Of a DNA stretch of 64,000 nucleotides, positions 1 to 7,902 are shown piece by piece. The DNA is taken from the NCBI RefSeq assembly GCF_003248355.1, contig NZ_QKWY01000001.1:1570001-1634000 (forward strand), read 5' to 3'. Within the stretch, counting starts at the first letter, position 1. Each line of letters opens with the position of its first letter. The notes under the pieces are model-generated. The model did not search any database and had not been told where the DNA came from. It saw only the letters and a program-made list of their open reading frames with translations. The translations under genes were made by a program, and so were the position numbers. This DNA comes from Streptomyces sp. AC1-42W (GTDB lineage: Bacteria > Actinomycetota > Actinomycetes > Streptomycetales > Streptomycetaceae).

Positions 1-213
1 GCTGAGAAGGCGCTTATTCCAACGTTATCTCTACCGCTCTGACCTGGCATTTTATCACCCAGTGACGCATCGTCAGCCGTTTTGGGGGACGCATGTGGGA
101 CGATCTTGCTCGCCGACTGGTGGTGGGACCATGGAGGGAGAGTCCGTAGCGATTCAAGGACCCGCTTCCTTGACGAGGGGCGCCACGGGCGAGACCTGAT
201 CGAGGTGCAGACC

Positions 214-1592
214 ATGGATACCACCTTTGACGTCAGGGTCTGGCAGATCGAGCGGGGCTCCGGGAAGCTGCGCGAGTCCTACGGGGTTCGCTGGTCCGTC
301 GGTGGAAAGCGCCATCGCAAGACGTTTCAGACGTTCGCGCTGGCCGACGGTTTCCGAGCGGAGCTGGTGACCGCGACGCACGCCGGAGAGCCGTTCAACA
401 TGTCGACCGGCCTGCCGGACCGGCATGAGCCGAAAGCTTCCTCGGTCGGGTGGTACGACTTCGCCGTCCAGTTCACGGACGCCCAGTGGCCGCGCGTATC
501 GGCGAATCACCGGAAGAACACGGCGCGCACGCTGATGATCGTCACCACTGCGCTGATGGACCGGGATCCACCGGGCGTCCCTTCACGCCGGTTCCGTACG
601 GCCCTGAGCGATTGGGCTTTCAATACCAACCGCCGCGACGATGCCCCGGATGACGTGGCCGCGGTGCTCGGCTGGGTGCGACGGCACACTCCGACCATGG
701 ACGCCTGGACCGATCCGCTCATCGTCCAGGACGTGCTGCTGGTACTGGGAACGTTGCTGGACGGGAGACGGGCGGCCGCTTCGTCCGTGAAGCGGCATTG
801 ACGGGTCCTGCATCTGCTGATGAGGTATGCGATCGTCCGCGGCATTCTGGCGTCCGACCCTGTTCCCGAGTCGCGGAACCTCACACAGCGGTCTGCCAGT
901 GCGATCGACCGGCGCCGTCTGCTGAACGAGCGGCAGGCTGCGCAGCTGCTCGACTGGATCCGCCGCCAGCCGCGCAGCGGGCAATGGCTGCAAGCATTCT
1001 TCGCGACGTTGTACTTCACGGGGCTACGTCCGGAAGAAGCGGTCGCGCTACGTGTCTCGGACCTTGTCCTGCCCGCATCGGGGGTAGGGCGGTCGGCCGA
1101 CATCGTGGTCCACACCGCCGAGCCCGAGATCGGGCGCACGTGGACCGACAGTGGAACCCGGCACGATCAGCGACGTCTGAAAGCCAGAGCAGAGGGTGAA
1201 ACGCGCATAGTGCCGTGCCCTCCGACCCTGTCCACCCTCTTGCGGGCGCGTGTCCAGGAGGCGAGCCTGCGCCCCGGCGATCGGCTCGTTCCCGGGGAAC
1301 GCGGCGGAGTTCTCGCCGGTTCCGTCTACCGCCGTATGTGGGATCACGCCCGCAGGGCAACCCTGCCACGCCACATATATGCGTGACAGGACAACGCGTG
1401 TACGACCTTCGGCACACCAGGCTGACGGTGTGGCTGAACAACGGCATTCCGCCTGCTCAGGTGGCTGAGTGGGCCGGCACCAGCGTTGCCATGCTGTTCG
1501 CCATGTATGCGCAGTGCATCAGTGGTCAAGAGCAGGATCTGCGGCAGCGACTCGACGAGATGTCGGACGCCTCGGCCACCCTGATCGCGTGA
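214..1592 (+). pseudogene. Relic tyrosine recombinase (AICE integrase)
   Basis: This is a decayed site-specific integrase. From the ATG at 214 (MDTTFDV) the reading runs parallel to the intact integrase at 22100-23497 (MDTTYDV), sharing blocks such as WYDFAVQF, LRPEE, HTAEPEIG and YDLRH. Two lesions break it. An in-frame TGA at 799-801 sits where the intact copy has Arg in the RRTRRVLN block, with homology resuming in the same frame. A frameshift near 1360-1390 separates the ARRATL segment from QRVYDLRH and the MYAQC segment with the catalytic Tyr. No xis or att copy is visible beside it. It is best read as the remnant of an earlier element of the same family at this locus. Confidence 0.88.
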
Positions 1593-1605
1593 TCGCCGGT
1601 GAGGG

Positions 1606-2748
1606 TCACCGTTCCCGCCGGTAGGGGTCCGTGTACGGCTCCATGGACTGGCGGACCTCGTCCCGGACCGGGTGCATGAGGGGCCCGGGGGCGTAGTACC
1701 GGGCGCGGGCCTTTCCGTGGGGGACGAGCCAGCCGCGGGCGACGAGCTCCCGGATGTCGCGGATGGCTTGCTGGTCGCTGAGGTCGGCGTCCTGCTGGTA
1801 GACGGTGCGGCGCACCTTCGCGTCGGAGAAGGCGGGCAGCAGGGCATAGACCACCCGCTCGTCCAGACCGGTGGCCTCGACGCCTTCGACCAGACGGGTC
1901 CAGGCCCGCGACATGACATCGAAGCGGCGCTGGGCCTGCTGGGCCTGTCGGTGGTGGGCGGTCAGGCAGAACCGGATCCAGGGGCGAGTACCCCGCTCGG
2001 GGCTCCAGTGCGGTCCGCCCACCTCTTCCAGGATCTGGTAGTAGGCGTAGGTGTTCTGTCCCCGGCCGAGCCATTCCTCGATGGAGGAGAATTCGGGCGG
2101 CATCAGAGCCTCGCGGGAGAACACCAGAGTGGACAGAGCGCGGGACATGCGCCCGTTGCCGTCTTTCCACGGATGGATCTTGACGAGGTTGAGGTGGGCC
2201 ATGGAAGCGCGGACGTGGACGGGCGCGTCGAGGTCGCCCTCATTGAGCCAGTCGATGAACTCCGACATCAGAGCGGGAACGTCCGCCTGGTCCGGTGCGG
2301 TGTGGGCGGGGACCAGGGGGTCGTCAGGGCTGGTGACGTAGACGGGCCCGTCGCGCCAGCGGCCGGGGCGTTTGTCGAGGTGGTGGCCCTGGAGCATGAA
2401 GTGCAGGCCGTTGAGCAGGCCGGCGTCGAAGCGGAAGTCGTCTCCGGCGTCGGCGAGGGCCTGGATGTAGGTCATGCCGCGCTGGTAGCCCTCCAGCTCG
2501 GCACGAGTCTTTTCTCCGGTCTCCAGGGGTTCCTCACCCGACATGAGCGCTTCCACGTCGTCGACCGTCGCCGCGTACCCCTCGATGGTGTTCGATCCGG
2601 CGATAGCGCGGGCGGTGAGGTTGCGGCGCAGCTGGCGGGTCCAGCGCGGGGTGGCGCGAAGCATGTGGCGCAGGGAGCGACGCATGCCCTCGATCTCGTC
2701 GAGGGCGCGGCGGTCGTCGGCGTTCAGGGAGGGCGTTACGTACAGCAT
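1606..2748 (-). CDS. Fic family protein (predicted AMPylase) with C-terminal winged helix
   Basis: The 380-residue protein carries a complete Fic motif, HPWKDGNGR, at residues 192-200, with the catalytic His192 and the nucleotide-binding loop. An N-terminal inhibitory motif, SNTIEG at 52-57, fits the (S/T)xxxE(G/N) pattern of self-inhibited Fic proteins. The C-terminal 100 residues (VVYALLPAF onward) look like a winged helix-turn-helix, the architecture of stand-alone Fic/DUF4172-like proteins. Known family members usually transfer AMP from ATP to target hydroxyls; the target here is unknown. The gene converges on the integrase relic with a 13-bp gap. It may regulate itself through a palindrome in its promoter. 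It could be a toxin without its antitoxin, but the intact inhibitory motif argues for an intramolecularly controlled enzyme. Confidence 0.9.
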   Translation of the reverse strand: MLYVTPSLNADDRRALDEIEGMRRSLRHMLRATPRWTRQLRRNLTARAIAGSNTIEGYAATVDDVEALMSGEEPLETGEKTRAELEGYQRGMTYIQALADAGDDFRFDAGLLNGLHFMLQGHHLDKRPGRWRDGPVYVTSPDDPLVPAHTAPDQADVPALMSEFIDWLNEGDLDAPVHVRASMAHLNLVKIHPWKDGNGRMSRALSTLVFSREALMPPEFSSIEEWLGRGQNTYAYYQILEEVGGPHWSPERGTRPWIRFCLTAHHRQAQQAQRRFDVMSRAWTRLVEGVEATGLDERVVYALLPAFSDAKVRRTVYQQDADLSDQQAIRDIRELVARGWLVPHGKARARYYAPGPLMHPVRDEVRQSMEPYTDPYRRER

Positions 2749-2754
2749 GACTCA

Positions 2755-2783
2755 ATGACATGATAATTGTGTCACGGAGTCAA
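2755..2783 (-). promoter_or_regulatory. Candidate promoter and operator of the Fic gene
   Basis: Reading leftward, a TTGACT -35 (2783-2778) is followed after 17 bases by TGTCAT (2760-2755), just upstream of the ATG at 2748. The spacer is mostly covered by an imperfect palindrome, TGACATGATAATTGTGTCA at 2756-2774, with five perfect outer base pairs. Such a short AT-rich palindrome is unusual in this GC-rich sequence and could bind the winged helix of the Fic protein itself. Confidence 0.4.
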
Positions 2784-2873
2784 CCTGGCGCTGATGTGAT
2801 TCCTTGCCTTGGCCTGCAGCTCCGTCGCTGCTGTGAGCTTCTGGCTGTGGCGTGCAGCCTCCCCTCTGCCGAG

Positions 2874-4625
2874 TCAGAAGCGGAACCCGAACAGTCCGCC
2901 TTCGTCGTAGGCGTCGGTTAGGCGGGGCTCGATGAGATAGGGAGAGGGGTCGAAGCCGCCCAGGCGGGTGCGTTCCAGCTTGTCCGAGTTGAATGTCACG
3001 ATGTACTGGAGACCTTCTTCCTCGGCGACCTCGGACGCGAGCGTCAACGCCTCAGTCACCTGGCGGTCGTCCACCCCGTCGAAGAGATGGCTGTCGTGGA
3101 CCAGGAATCCGGGCCCACGGTCGTGGCGGAGGGCGATCACTGCGGCCGTGAGATCAAGGCAGAAGATCACCATCTTATTAATGCCGACGCTGCCTTGACT
3201 GTCGACATGTGCGGAGATTTCCAAGCTGCTGGTGCCGGCTCTAATGGTGAGGTATGCCTGTCGGTCCTGCCCGTAGAGGCGGCGAGCGAAGCGGGCGAAG
3301 AGCCACGTGGCCTCCCGGGTTTGCTCGCCGCGCTCCTCCAGGTCGAGCTCCAGTTCCTCCTGGAGTTCGACGCGCTGCGCCGTGATCTCCCGCTGGCTGG
3401 CCTCCATGAACTGCGCCGTCTCATGCTGCTTGCGCAGCGCTTCGAGTGCCGCCTGCTTCTGAGCGAGCAACTGCTGGAGCGCCGTGAGGCCATCGAGGGC
3501 GCCTCCGTCGCGCAATGCGCTTAGTGTCTCGGTGAGCTCCTCGCCGAGACGGTTGCGCTCGTGTTCGCGAGCTGTGAGTCTGGCCTGCGTCTCCTCGATC
3601 TCGTCGGCGAGGTAGCGGCGGCGGTTGCGGACGATGGACGCGTGGAAGCCACGTACGTCCTCGAAGGAGCGGTGTACCCGGTCGGGCAGAACAACGCCCA
3701 GTTCCCGGTACATGGCGTCCACGTATGCCGTGTCTTGTTCGTTTGCCTCTTCCACTGCCCGCTGTAGTTCCGCCAGGTTTCGACGGTCGATCACGTCCTG
3801 CTCCGGGAGCGAGCGGACTCTCTTGTCCAACCCGTCGGCTCGCGCCTGAAGTTCTGCGTACGCGGGCACAACGTGGAAGGAAGCGATCTGCTCGCGGAGC
3901 CGGTTCACGTCGCCCTCCGCGACAATGATCCGTCCGCGCAGGTCCGCCGTCGTGCCGACGACCTGGTGCCAGGACGGATCGTTCATCGCCGACCGCAGCT
4001 GCCGTCGGGTCGCTTCCCGTGCGGCGATGTCGCGGTAGCCGGCGGCGAGTCGCCAGTCCAGGCCGAGGAGATAGGCGAGGTTGGCCGCCGCCTCGGCCGT
4101 CGGCTGCTGCGGATGGGTCCGCACCGGGTCGTTGAAGGCGTGCGATCCGACGCGGCGTACGAGAAGCGACAGCAGGGCCCGCCCCGAGATGCCGGGATGG
4201 TCGGCGGGCAGCCGGAAGAGGTTCGTCTCGATCCGTGTTCTCCACTCCGTCACAGGCATCTCACGGGCGTGGTTGAACGCGAAGAGCTCTCCGGCCTCGC
4301 CCTCGGTGCCGTCTGGAGCGTCGGTCAGGACGACTCCTTGCTGGGCACCGCGTCTGCTCACCTTTACCGGCTCCTCGCGCCCGGGCCAGTCCAAGGTCAG
4401 AGTGAAGAGAGTGCGCCGAAGCAGGGTGTGGCCGGGCAGGCTGCCTTTACCGGCCTGAGCCCCTAGGGTGAAGTGCAGCAGCTCTGCCAGGCTGGACTTG
4501 CCGGTGCCGTTGCGACTGTCCGTCTTCCTTGCTCCGGGGTGGGTTTCGGCGACCAGAAGATTGAGGCCGCGCCGGAACTCAACGGGGCGGAACCGAGGAT
4601 CGTCAGCGCTCAGACGACGCAGCAT
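2874..4625 (-). CDS. ABC-3C system ATPase (DUF2326 family)
   Basis: This 583-residue protein belongs to the SMC/RecN-like ABC ATPases. A Walker A (SRNGTGKSS, residues 37-45) lies near the N-terminus. A long charged helical middle (about 230-440) suggests a coiled coil, and a C-terminal DUF2326-like region contains PGFLVHDSHLFDG and YIVTFNSDKL. Families of this type are the ATPase of ABC-three-component systems, proposed in the literature as biological-conflict (defence) systems in which the ATPase couples nucleic-acid sensing to an effector. Its ATG at 4625 overlaps the end of the MC6 gene by 23 bp, so it is the last gene of the operon. The substrate is unknown. Confidence 0.85.
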   Translation of the reverse strand: MLRRLSADDPRFRPVEFRRGLNLLVAETHPGARKTDSRNGTGKSSLAELLHFTLGAQAGKGSLPGHTLLRRTLFTLTLDWPGREEPVKVSRRGAQQGVVLTDAPDGTEGEAGELFAFNHAREMPVTEWRTRIETNLFRLPADHPGISGRALLSLLVRRVGSHAFNDPVRTHPQQPTAEAAANLAYLLGLDWRLAAGYRDIAAREATRRQLRSAMNDPSWHQVVGTTADLRGRIIVAEGDVNRLREQIASFHVVPAYAELQARADGLDKRVRSLPEQDVIDRRNLAELQRAVEEANEQDTAYVDAMYRELGVVLPDRVHRSFEDVRGFHASIVRNRRRYLADEIEETQARLTAREHERNRLGEELTETLSALRDGGALDGLTALQQLLAQKQAALEALRKQHETAQFMEASQREITAQRVELQEELELDLEERGEQTREATWLFARFARRLYGQDRQAYLTIRAGTSSLEISAHVDSQGSVGINKMVIFCLDLTAAVIALRHDRGPGFLVHDSHLFDGVDDRQVTEALTLASEVAEEEGLQYIVTFNSDKLERTRLGGFDPSPYLIEPRLTDAYDEGGLFGFRF

Positions 4626-4893
4626 TGTCCCTCCTTCTGGTCGGCGAGTCGGCTCGCCTTCTCGTCAGCAGATCGTCGCGGAACTCGATCACACCGAGCG
4701 CATACAGCACATCGAGCCCGAGGACGAACCACTGGAAAGAGACCGGAGAGTGGTGGCCAAGCCGGACACGTTCGGCGCGGAATCTCGACCAGGTCTGGGT
4801 AACGGTCACCGGCATGTCGAGGACCCGCAGGATCTGCGCACCTATGGCGAGCAGGGAGCGGTCCGGGGAGATCCCTTTCGTCGGAGTGATCAC
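4603..4893 (-). CDS. ABC-3C middle component MC6
   Basis: A GTG at 4893 overlaps the stop of the upstream gene in a GTGA junction and gives a 96-residue protein that begins VITPTKGISPDRSLL. It has the pattern I associate with ABC-3C middle component 6: a segment like SLLAIGAQILRVL, then a linker, then VSFQWFVLGLDVLYALGVIE. A longer frame opening at ATG 5052 would lie mostly inside the upstream gene and adds no conserved sequence, so the GTG is preferred. In the ABC-3C scheme the middle component bridges the ATPase and the effector-bearing protein. Both neighbours overlap it, which indicates translational coupling of all three. Confidence 0.78.
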   Translation of the reverse strand: MITPTKGISPDRSLLAIGAQILRVLDMPVTVTQTWSRFRAERVRLGHHSPVSFQWFVLGLDVLYALGVIEFRDDLLTRRRADSPTRRRDNAASSER

Positions 4894-5831
4894 GCGGCGC
4901 TCCGGTCCGCTGTGCCCGGAATCCAGCCGTCGGGTGGCACGTCGAAGACGTCGCACCGCTGGAAGAAGTGGGCGATGACAATCCATGCGCAATACATTGA
5001 GTTCAGGCTCGGTGCGGCGTTTCCGAGAATGTACTCCTGCAGTGCGGCCCATAGCTTGTCCTGGTCGTCGGTATTGGCCCGGACCTGCTCGTAGTACACC
5101 CGGAACCCCTGGGCGACCCGGTCCGCCTCGTCCGGTGCGCCGAGCCCGGCGTAGTACCCCTCGACGATATGGCTGTGCCCGATCCCCTGGATCAGCGCGC
5201 CGCGGACGTCACCGGAAAGACCGTTCCACTCGATCTTGTACTTGTTGACTTCAGGGAGGGCCGCGAGCGGCTGCGTCGTGCGCCGCTGCTCACCGAGCCG
5301 GGCAAGCAACACCTCGAGATCGGTGAGTCCGATGCCGTACGTCTTGTCCTGGACCGGCAGCTCACAGCCGAGGAGATCTTCCGTGGCGATCCTGTCCAGT
5401 CGCATGACGTCGTTCCATAGGCGGTGCCAGCCGTAGTGCTCCACTCGGCGCGGGCGCAGCTTCTCCTGAGCCTCGGACATCATCACGCTCAACTCTGGGT
5501 GCACACCCTTGAGAACGTTGACCGCGAAGCGGAACGTGTCGAAGGCATCCGGCCGTTTCACGAGCGCCTTCTCCAGGTCCGAGGCGAACTTGCGCTTGAC
5601 CCGGGCGATGTCGTCGGTCTGCGGTGAATAGCACGCCCAGAGCACCCGGTCCCAAAGGAGGAGCCCGTCGGCGCCCATGTCGCCGAGGTTTCCGTGTGTG
5701 CGTACGGGCACGAAGTCGGGGTGCCGCAGGCTCAGCAGCTTGTGGATTAGCTGCTCGAAGCTCTCGCCTGGCATGTCGGTAAGCTGTTGGCGCAGGGTGA
5801 GCTGCGCCAACATGCGCTGAGTGAAGTCCAC
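4890..5831 (-). CDS. ABC-three-component system effector-like protein
   Basis: The 313-residue protein is the large non-ATPase partner of the ABC-3C operon. Near its N-terminus, residues 23-71 contain ESFEQL, then GNLGDMGADG (47-56), then WACYSPQ (65-71). That layout recalls Mrr-like restriction-endonuclease folds (Glu, then GDxGxDG, then a strand with a basic residue), but the usual ExK/QxK triad is not clean here, so nuclease activity is inference. The C-terminal half (GDVRGALIQGI, EYILGNAAPSLNSMYCAW) looks like an ABC-3C partner-binding region. Its stop overlaps the start of MC6. The RAMA gene lies 28 bp upstream. It probably recognises or attacks nucleic acid under control of the ATPase. 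Confidence 0.7.
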   Translation of the reverse strand: MDFTQRMLAQLTLRQQLTDMPGESFEQLIHKLLSLRHPDFVPVRTHGNLGDMGADGLLLWDRVLWACYSPQTDDIARVKRKFASDLEKALVKRPDAFDTFRFAVNVLKGVHPELSVMMSEAQEKLRPRRVEHYGWHRLWNDVMRLDRIATEDLLGCELPVQDKTYGIGLTDLEVLLARLGEQRRTTQPLAALPEVNKYKIEWNGLSGDVRGALIQGIGHSHIVEGYYAGLGAPDEADRVAQGFRVYYEQVRANTDDQDKLWAALQEYILGNAAPSLNSMYCAWIVIAHFFQRCDVFDVPPDGWIPGTADRSAA

Positions 5832-5859
5832 GTGGTGGATCCCCCCCCCGTCGAAGTGG

Positions 5860-6243
5860 TCAGGCCCTGCCGCGAAGAGTGCTCAAGGAAGTGCCATCGT
5901 CCGTGTGCCAGGCATCCCAACCGTTGGCCTTTGCCCCGGTCGCCGCCTCGCACGCGCCGGACGGTGAGGTGCAGATCCGACCGTCATCCAGCCGAAGACT
6001 TCCTTCGGCGGTGATGTGTGCGCGGTGCTCCTGGCCTAGGTTGCGGCGGCGCCAGGTCAGCCGCTGCCCCGGCTGTAGCAGTCCTGAAGCGATCAACTTG
6101 GCGAGGGCGCCTGGCTGGACCGTCACCTCGTCCATGGCAAGCAGGCGTCGTAGCACGCTGTTTGGTGTGTCGACCAGAGGCTTGGCCTCGCGCTGCAGGC
6201 GCGCGAAGACTTCTGCGTCAACGGTGATGCTGTGCTCGGACAT
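5860..6243 (-). CDS. Small DNA-binding protein: RHH-like N-terminus plus RAMA domain
   Basis: The 127-residue protein has two parts. Residues 4-38 (SITVDAEVFARL, TPNSVLRRLL) look like a ribbon-helix-helix dimerisation and DNA-binding unit similar to the SeqA N-terminus. Residues about 48-124 match the RAMA domain pattern: LLQPGQRL, then a HITAEGSLRLDDGR strand pair, then TSPSGACEAATGAKANGWDAW, ending in LSTLR. RAMA domains are found with adenine methylases and restriction systems and are proposed to read DNA modification or structure. The gene is first in the run RAMA, effector-like protein, MC6, ATPase. It may be an autorepressor of the operon or its DNA-recognition subunit. Confidence 0.72.
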   Translation of the reverse strand: MSEHSITVDAEVFARLQREAKPLVDTPNSVLRRLLAMDEVTVQPGALAKLIASGLLQPGQRLTWRRRNLGQEHRAHITAEGSLRLDDGRICTSPSGACEAATGAKANGWDAWHTDDGTSLSTLRGRA

Positions 6244-6261
6244 GCCCCCCTTCCCTCGGAG

Positions 6262-6300
6262 AATTTTTTTCTCTCCGTCTTTAGTCGAGAAAAAAAAGTT
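6262..6300. promoter_or_regulatory. AT-tract inverted repeat upstream of the RAMA/ABC-3C operon
   Basis: A run of seven T followed by CTC (6264-6273) is mirrored by GAG followed by eight A (6287-6297), separated by 13 bases. These homopolymer tracts stand out sharply in a GC-rich genome. The site lies between the predicted -10 and the start codon at 6243, a good place for a repressor such as the RHH protein encoded next. On the RNA it could also form a weak hairpin. Confidence 0.55.
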
Positions 6301-6326
6301 CTATCGATCTCGTGCTGGGTTGTCAA
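6298..6326 (-). promoter_or_regulatory. Promoter of the RAMA/ABC-3C operon
   Basis: Reading leftward, a perfect TTGACA (6326-6321) is followed after 17 bases by TAGAAC (6303-6298). The -35 is consensus; the -10 keeps TA but lacks the final T. It lies about 55 bp upstream of the ATG at 6243, next to the AT-tract palindrome. Confidence 0.5.
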
Positions 6327-7478
6327 CAGCTGGTGTGCGGGGCGATGGGGCAGTTCCGGCGACTGGCGGGCCGTCGATCTAGGATCTCGCCGCTCGCGGG
6401 GGTAGCCCGTGTACGAGGGGACGGGACGGAATGCGGCCGAGTCCGATGCCGTTGTTTGCATGGTGGGGGCGTGCCTTGCGGCAGGTGTTGCGTTGTGCGA
6501 CATCACTCGCGCACAGAACAGCAGGCTGTATTGACGGTGACTGCCGGACGGCCGGATCGAGCGGGACCTGATCCGGAGGGGCACGCCCCTGCGGGCTGGC
6601 TCGACGATGAACTCCGCCTTGTGCGCGTCCGAGGATGTGGCGGGCGGGAGGCCGCGCAGTGGTGCGGCCTGGCGGACCCCGGCAAGCCGCATGGCCAGCC
6701 TGCCGGCTCCTGGGCCCAGACCATCCCGTCGCAGGGCAGGACCTCATCGGGGGGCCGAGTCTTCTGCAGCACTACGGAACGCCCCGGTACCCACGCCGTG
6801 TCATCCGCTCTCGACCGCCTGGTCGCCAGGGTCAACGCCGTGGGCAACCGCACCTCGCAGGCGGGCACCAGTGCCTAGAACCCGACCTCGCTCGAGATCG
6901 CGGTGCTCGGCTGTGCGGCGGCGCTGCCCTTGCCGCTCCCGCTTCACCTGGCCGGACTGGCCCAGACATATGTCCTCCCGATGCTCGTACAGAGTGATGA
7001 GGCTTCAACAGGGGCGACGGTGGGGTCAACTGTGGAGCAGGAGCAGGCGGGCGCGACGGACAACGATTCGGCCCCGGACCTCACGGACGCGGCGGGGCTG
7101 GCTACGGAATCCGAAGGGGGAGGCGACGAGGGGTGAGACTCGTCTCCGTCGGGGCCCTGGGACGAAGCGGTTCTTCGGGGCAGCGGCCGATACGCAGCCG
7201 CTGGCTCCGCGATCTGCGTGGTCCGGTGGCGGTGCCACGTTGGGTGGTTGCGCCGAGGCGGAGCGGCTTGAGTCAGCAGTCACGAACAGGGCAGGCGCCG
7301 CTTTGACGCTCGCTCTGTGTGTCCCCGATGGGCCATCAGAATGGCTCTGACCGGGTATTACTCTCTCGCGACTGGAGGCTGACCGTGGAATGTCCCCTGA
7401 AGCGGGGGATGTATGTGGGACGGGCGGCTCAAAACTAGGGGGTAAAGCGGGGCAAAACGTTCCCCCGGGCAACGAAAA
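6327..7478. other. Gene-poor stretch between the defence island and attL
   Basis: No convincing gene was found in these 1.15 kb. The plus-strand frame through 6700-7136 (one internal stop at 6876-6878) contains a hydrophobic patch, LGCAAALPLPLPLHLAGLA, followed by an acidic tail, which could be the eroded end of a gene, but no family is recognisable. Composition is less regular than in the neighbouring genes, and all frames have broken codon bias. It is probably debris left by earlier insertions and deletions beside the tRNA. Confidence 0.5.
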
Positions 7479-7508
7479 AGCCCTCCGCAAGTGATCTTGC
7501 GGAGGGCT
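7479..7508 (-). terminator. Rho-independent terminator of the pre-insertion tRNA-Arg transcript
   Basis: A perfect 13-bp stem (7479-7491 with 7496-7508) with the loop TGAT is followed, in the leftward direction, by five T residues. It lies 26 bp beyond attL, exactly where the natural terminator of the leftward tRNA gene would sit if the AICE were removed. Confidence 0.85.
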
Positions 7509-7533
7509 TAAATAGCCTCTGACCTGCATAAAT

Positions 7534-7578
7534 GTGCGCCCCCGGCAGGACTCGAACCTGCGGCCAAGTGCTTAGAAG
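7534..7578. repeat. attL: 45-bp core repeat (3' half of tRNA-Arg)
   Basis: The 45 bases are identical to 23662-23706 and cover the tRNA-Arg 3' half from the anticodon loop through the T arm and acceptor stem. Here the 5' half is missing, so this copy is not a tRNA gene. It marks the left end of the AICE. Confidence 0.95.
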
Positions 7579-7902
7579 AGACACGTGCGGTTCGCGAGGG
7601 CCAAGGCTCTGACCTGGCCTTTCTCGCCTCAGTAGTGGGCGTCGACTGGAGTCTCCCCGCGTATTCACCGGAAGCACCGGTTCCCGTTGTACATGCTGGG
7701 CGTGGCCACACCCCGCAGGCGTGCAGTCCTCAGTAGCAAGCTGGGGCTATCTGTCGGGGTTGTCGGCGGGAACAGTGCCAAGGGCCAAGAGGTGGGAGCT
7801 GGCAGCGAGAAGTTCCGGGCGCGCCTCTGCCATGCGGGCCGTCTCCATGGCAGAGGCAATCAGCTTGGCAGCAGGGCTCCACTCGCACCCGCTGACGTGG
7901 TG
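7579..7902. other. AICE left-end intergenic region with possible recombinase arm sites
   Basis: No gene was found. The decamer CCGCGTATTC at 7657-7666 also occurs at 23506-23515 near the other end. The 13-mer GCTCTGACCTGGC at 7606-7618 recurs at 36-48, and a shorter form occurs just outside attL at 7517-7526. Such end-specific repeats are what arm-type Int/Xis sites look like. Confidence 0.35.

Noticed and set aside
4894..5052. Longer start of the MC6 gene at ATG 5052
   Set aside because: The extra residues are Arg-rich and overlap the preceding gene; GTG 4893 overlaps its stop and begins the conserved part.
6312..7136. Plus-strand frame with a hydrophobic patch as a membrane protein gene
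   Set aside because: It has an internal stop, no ribosome site and no recognisable family; kept only as possible debris.
7534..7606. Second tRNA-Arg gene
   Set aside because: Only the 3' half is present; sequence after the anticodon stem does not form D and acceptor arms.
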